Below, one piece after another: positions 63,088 to 64,000 of a stretch of DNA of 64,000 bases. Source of the stretch: Pontibacter vulgaris. Lineage in GTDB: Bacteria > Bacteroidota > Bacteroidia > Cytophagales > Hymenobacteraceae. Made by a program: the position numbers and the translations under genes. Every line of letters starts with the position of its first letter. The first letter of the stretch is position 1. The stretch covers positions 62,001 through 126,000 of the forward strand of contig NZ_JAJVDH010000001.1 of the NCBI RefSeq assembly GCF_022758145.1. Reading direction: 5' to 3'. The notes under the pieces were generated by a model. That model was not told the origin of the DNA. It saw only the letters and a list, made by a program, of their open reading frames with translations, and ran no database searches.

Positions 63088-64000
63088 ATGATGAAGAAAA
63101 TATATAGTACCGCCTTATTGCTGCTGGCACTAACTTACGTGGCACCGGCACAAACAAAACAATCTCCACCGCCGCCAGGGCCGGCTCCTAAAATAGAATT
63201 GGGCAAGTATGAGCACTTCACACTTAAAAATGGCCTGAAAGTATACGTAGTTGAAAACCATAAACTACCGGTGGTAAACATGTCGCTGGTACTGGACCGC
63301 GACCCGATTCTGGAAGGAGATAAAGCCGGATACGTGCAGGCTGCAGGCCAGTTAATGCGCACCGGCACCAAGAACCGAACTAAAGACCAACTGGATGAGC
63401 AGGTAGACTTTATCGGAGCTTCGCTATCGTTCAGCGCAACAGGCTTTGATGCATCTGCCCTTAAAAAACACCTGCCAACGCTGCTAAATCTAACTGCCGA
63501 CGCTTTGCTTAACCCGAAATTCAGCCAGGAAGAACTGGACAAGGCAAAAAAGCAAATGCTGGCCAGCCTTGCACAGCAGAAAGATAACCCGGAAGCTATA
63601 GCCAGCAAAACCCGCAGTATGCTGTTGTATGGCAAAAACCACCCGTACGGCGAGCTTATGACAGAAAAATCGGTTGAAAGCATTACACTGCAGGATGTTC
63701 AGAACTACTACAATTCTTACTACAAACCAAATATTGGCTACCTGGCTGTTGTGGGTGATGTAACGCCAAAAGAAATGAAGAAACTGCTGAAGAAATCATT
63801 CGGCAGCTGGAAGAAAGGCGAAGTAAAAGAGATGAAGTATGACCTGCCAAAGCAGCCTGCACAAACACAGGTAGTAATGGTAGACCGCCCAAGCTCGGTG
63901 CAAAGCGTGCTTTCTTTTACAAACCCAGCCGACCTGAAACCAGGTGCTGAAGATGCTGTTCCGGCCCAACTGATGAATATTATACTTGGTGGTGGCATGG
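63088..64000 (+). CDS. M16 family peptidase, non-catalytic partner (3' truncated by window)
   Basis: The frame is open to the right edge; 304 residues are visible. A signal peptide (about 1-22) is followed by a Pro-rich stretch and the M16 domain: KYEHFTLKNGLKVYVVENHKLP and VNMSLVLDRDPILEGDKAGYVQAAGQLMRTGTKNR. Where the catalytic partner has HxxEH this protein has AGQLM, so it lacks the zinc site. YNSYYKPNIGYLAVVGDV is a conserved M16 block. Its last part lies outside the window. Confidence 0.93.
   Translation, partial: MMKKIYSTALLLLALTYVAPAQTKQSPPPPGPAPKIELGKYEHFTLKNGLKVYVVENHKLPVVNMSLVLDRDPILEGDKAGYVQAAGQLMRTGTKNRTKDQLDEQVDFIGASLSFSATGFDASALKKHLPTLLNLTADALLNPKFSQEELDKAKKQMLASLAQQKDNPEAIASKTRSMLLYGKNHPYGELMTEKSVESITLQDVQNYYNSYYKPNIGYLAVVGDVTPKEMKKLLKKSFGSWKKGEVKEMKYDLPKQPAQTQVVMVDRPSSVQSVLSFTNPADLKPGAEDAVPAQLMNIILGGGM

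Noticed and set aside
1..64000. tRNA, rRNA, CRISPR arrays, insertion sequences and prophage genes
   Set aside because: I searched by eye for T-loop sequences, repeat-spacer arrays and transposase or integrase motifs and found none.

Overview
The window is chromosomal DNA from a member of the Bacteroidota, most likely order Cytophagales and probably the Hymenobacteraceae (Pontibacter-like). This rests on the type IX secretion/gliding core genes (gldK, gldL, gldM, gldN, a PorP/SprF protein and an SprE/PorW-like TPR lipoprotein), a secreted protein with a T9SS C-terminal sorting domain, several families typical of the phylum (DUF4271, DUF4286, FadL-like porin, TonB receptor with carboxypeptidase-like domain), promoters of the Bacteroidota TTTG / TAnnTTTG type and a general lack of Shine-Dalgarno sequences. 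The genus is an inference. I see no tRNA, rRNA, CRISPR array, insertion sequence or prophage; the window looks like ordinary core chromosome with a few accessory spots.

Layout. 1-6.6 kb (+): 5'-truncated sprE/porW-like gene, penicillin-binding protein 1A, uvrC. 6.6-15.5 kb (-): wecA-like glycosyltransferase, DUF4271 protein, hemD, then PorP/SprF-gldK-gldL-gldM-gldN, with separate promoters recognisable before the porP-like gene and before gldK. 15.6-18.3 kb: lipB with an overlapping conserved small gene, yraN, a MORN-like lipoprotein. 18.6-20.4 kb: htpG. 20.7-24.1 kb (+): His-rich small protein, TonB receptor and a lipoprotein, probably one metal-uptake unit. 24.2-32 kb: mixed single genes (YdeI-like, MFS, GNAT, acyl-ACP thioesterase, DUF4286, prolyl oligopeptidase). 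32.2-34.1 kb: LemA-TPM-TPM. 34.1-35.3 kb: an ECF sigma factor and a DoxX-like membrane protein, divergent around a mirror-symmetric promoter region. 35.4-44.2 kb: two small secreted proteins, polA, SGNH hydrolase plus FadL porin, thioredoxin-reductase-like flavoprotein. 44.2-47.7 kb: cyanophycinase, then a gene-poor 1.2-kb stretch containing two tandem paralogous small secreted-peptide genes preceded by twin operator-like dyads. 47.8-59.3 kb: S9 peptidase, arfB, alpha/beta hydrolase, LLM oxidoreductase, M50 site-2 protease, blaI-blaR1-like pair with twin operators, T9SS metalloprotease cargo, Hsp20. 60-64 kb: dgt and a pair of M16 peptidases, the second cut by the window end.

The most unusual global signal is the heptamer AAGTATA / TATACTT. 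It occurs in genes and gaps, in both orientations, at about one copy per 0.4 kb, far above chance, and it often sits at the ends of terminators. The other signals I would follow up are the shared-centre nested dyad between the ECF sigma gene and the doxX-like gene, and the tandem small-peptide pair with its twin 16-bp dyads 22 bp apart.

Functional links: SprE/PorW, PorP/SprF and GldK-L-M-N build the secretion machine, and the metalloprotease at 56.6 kb carries the signal that such a machine exports. Several other products (S9 peptidases, M16 pair, SGNH hydrolase, FadL and TonB outer-membrane proteins) point to an organism that degrades and imports polymers and peptides.
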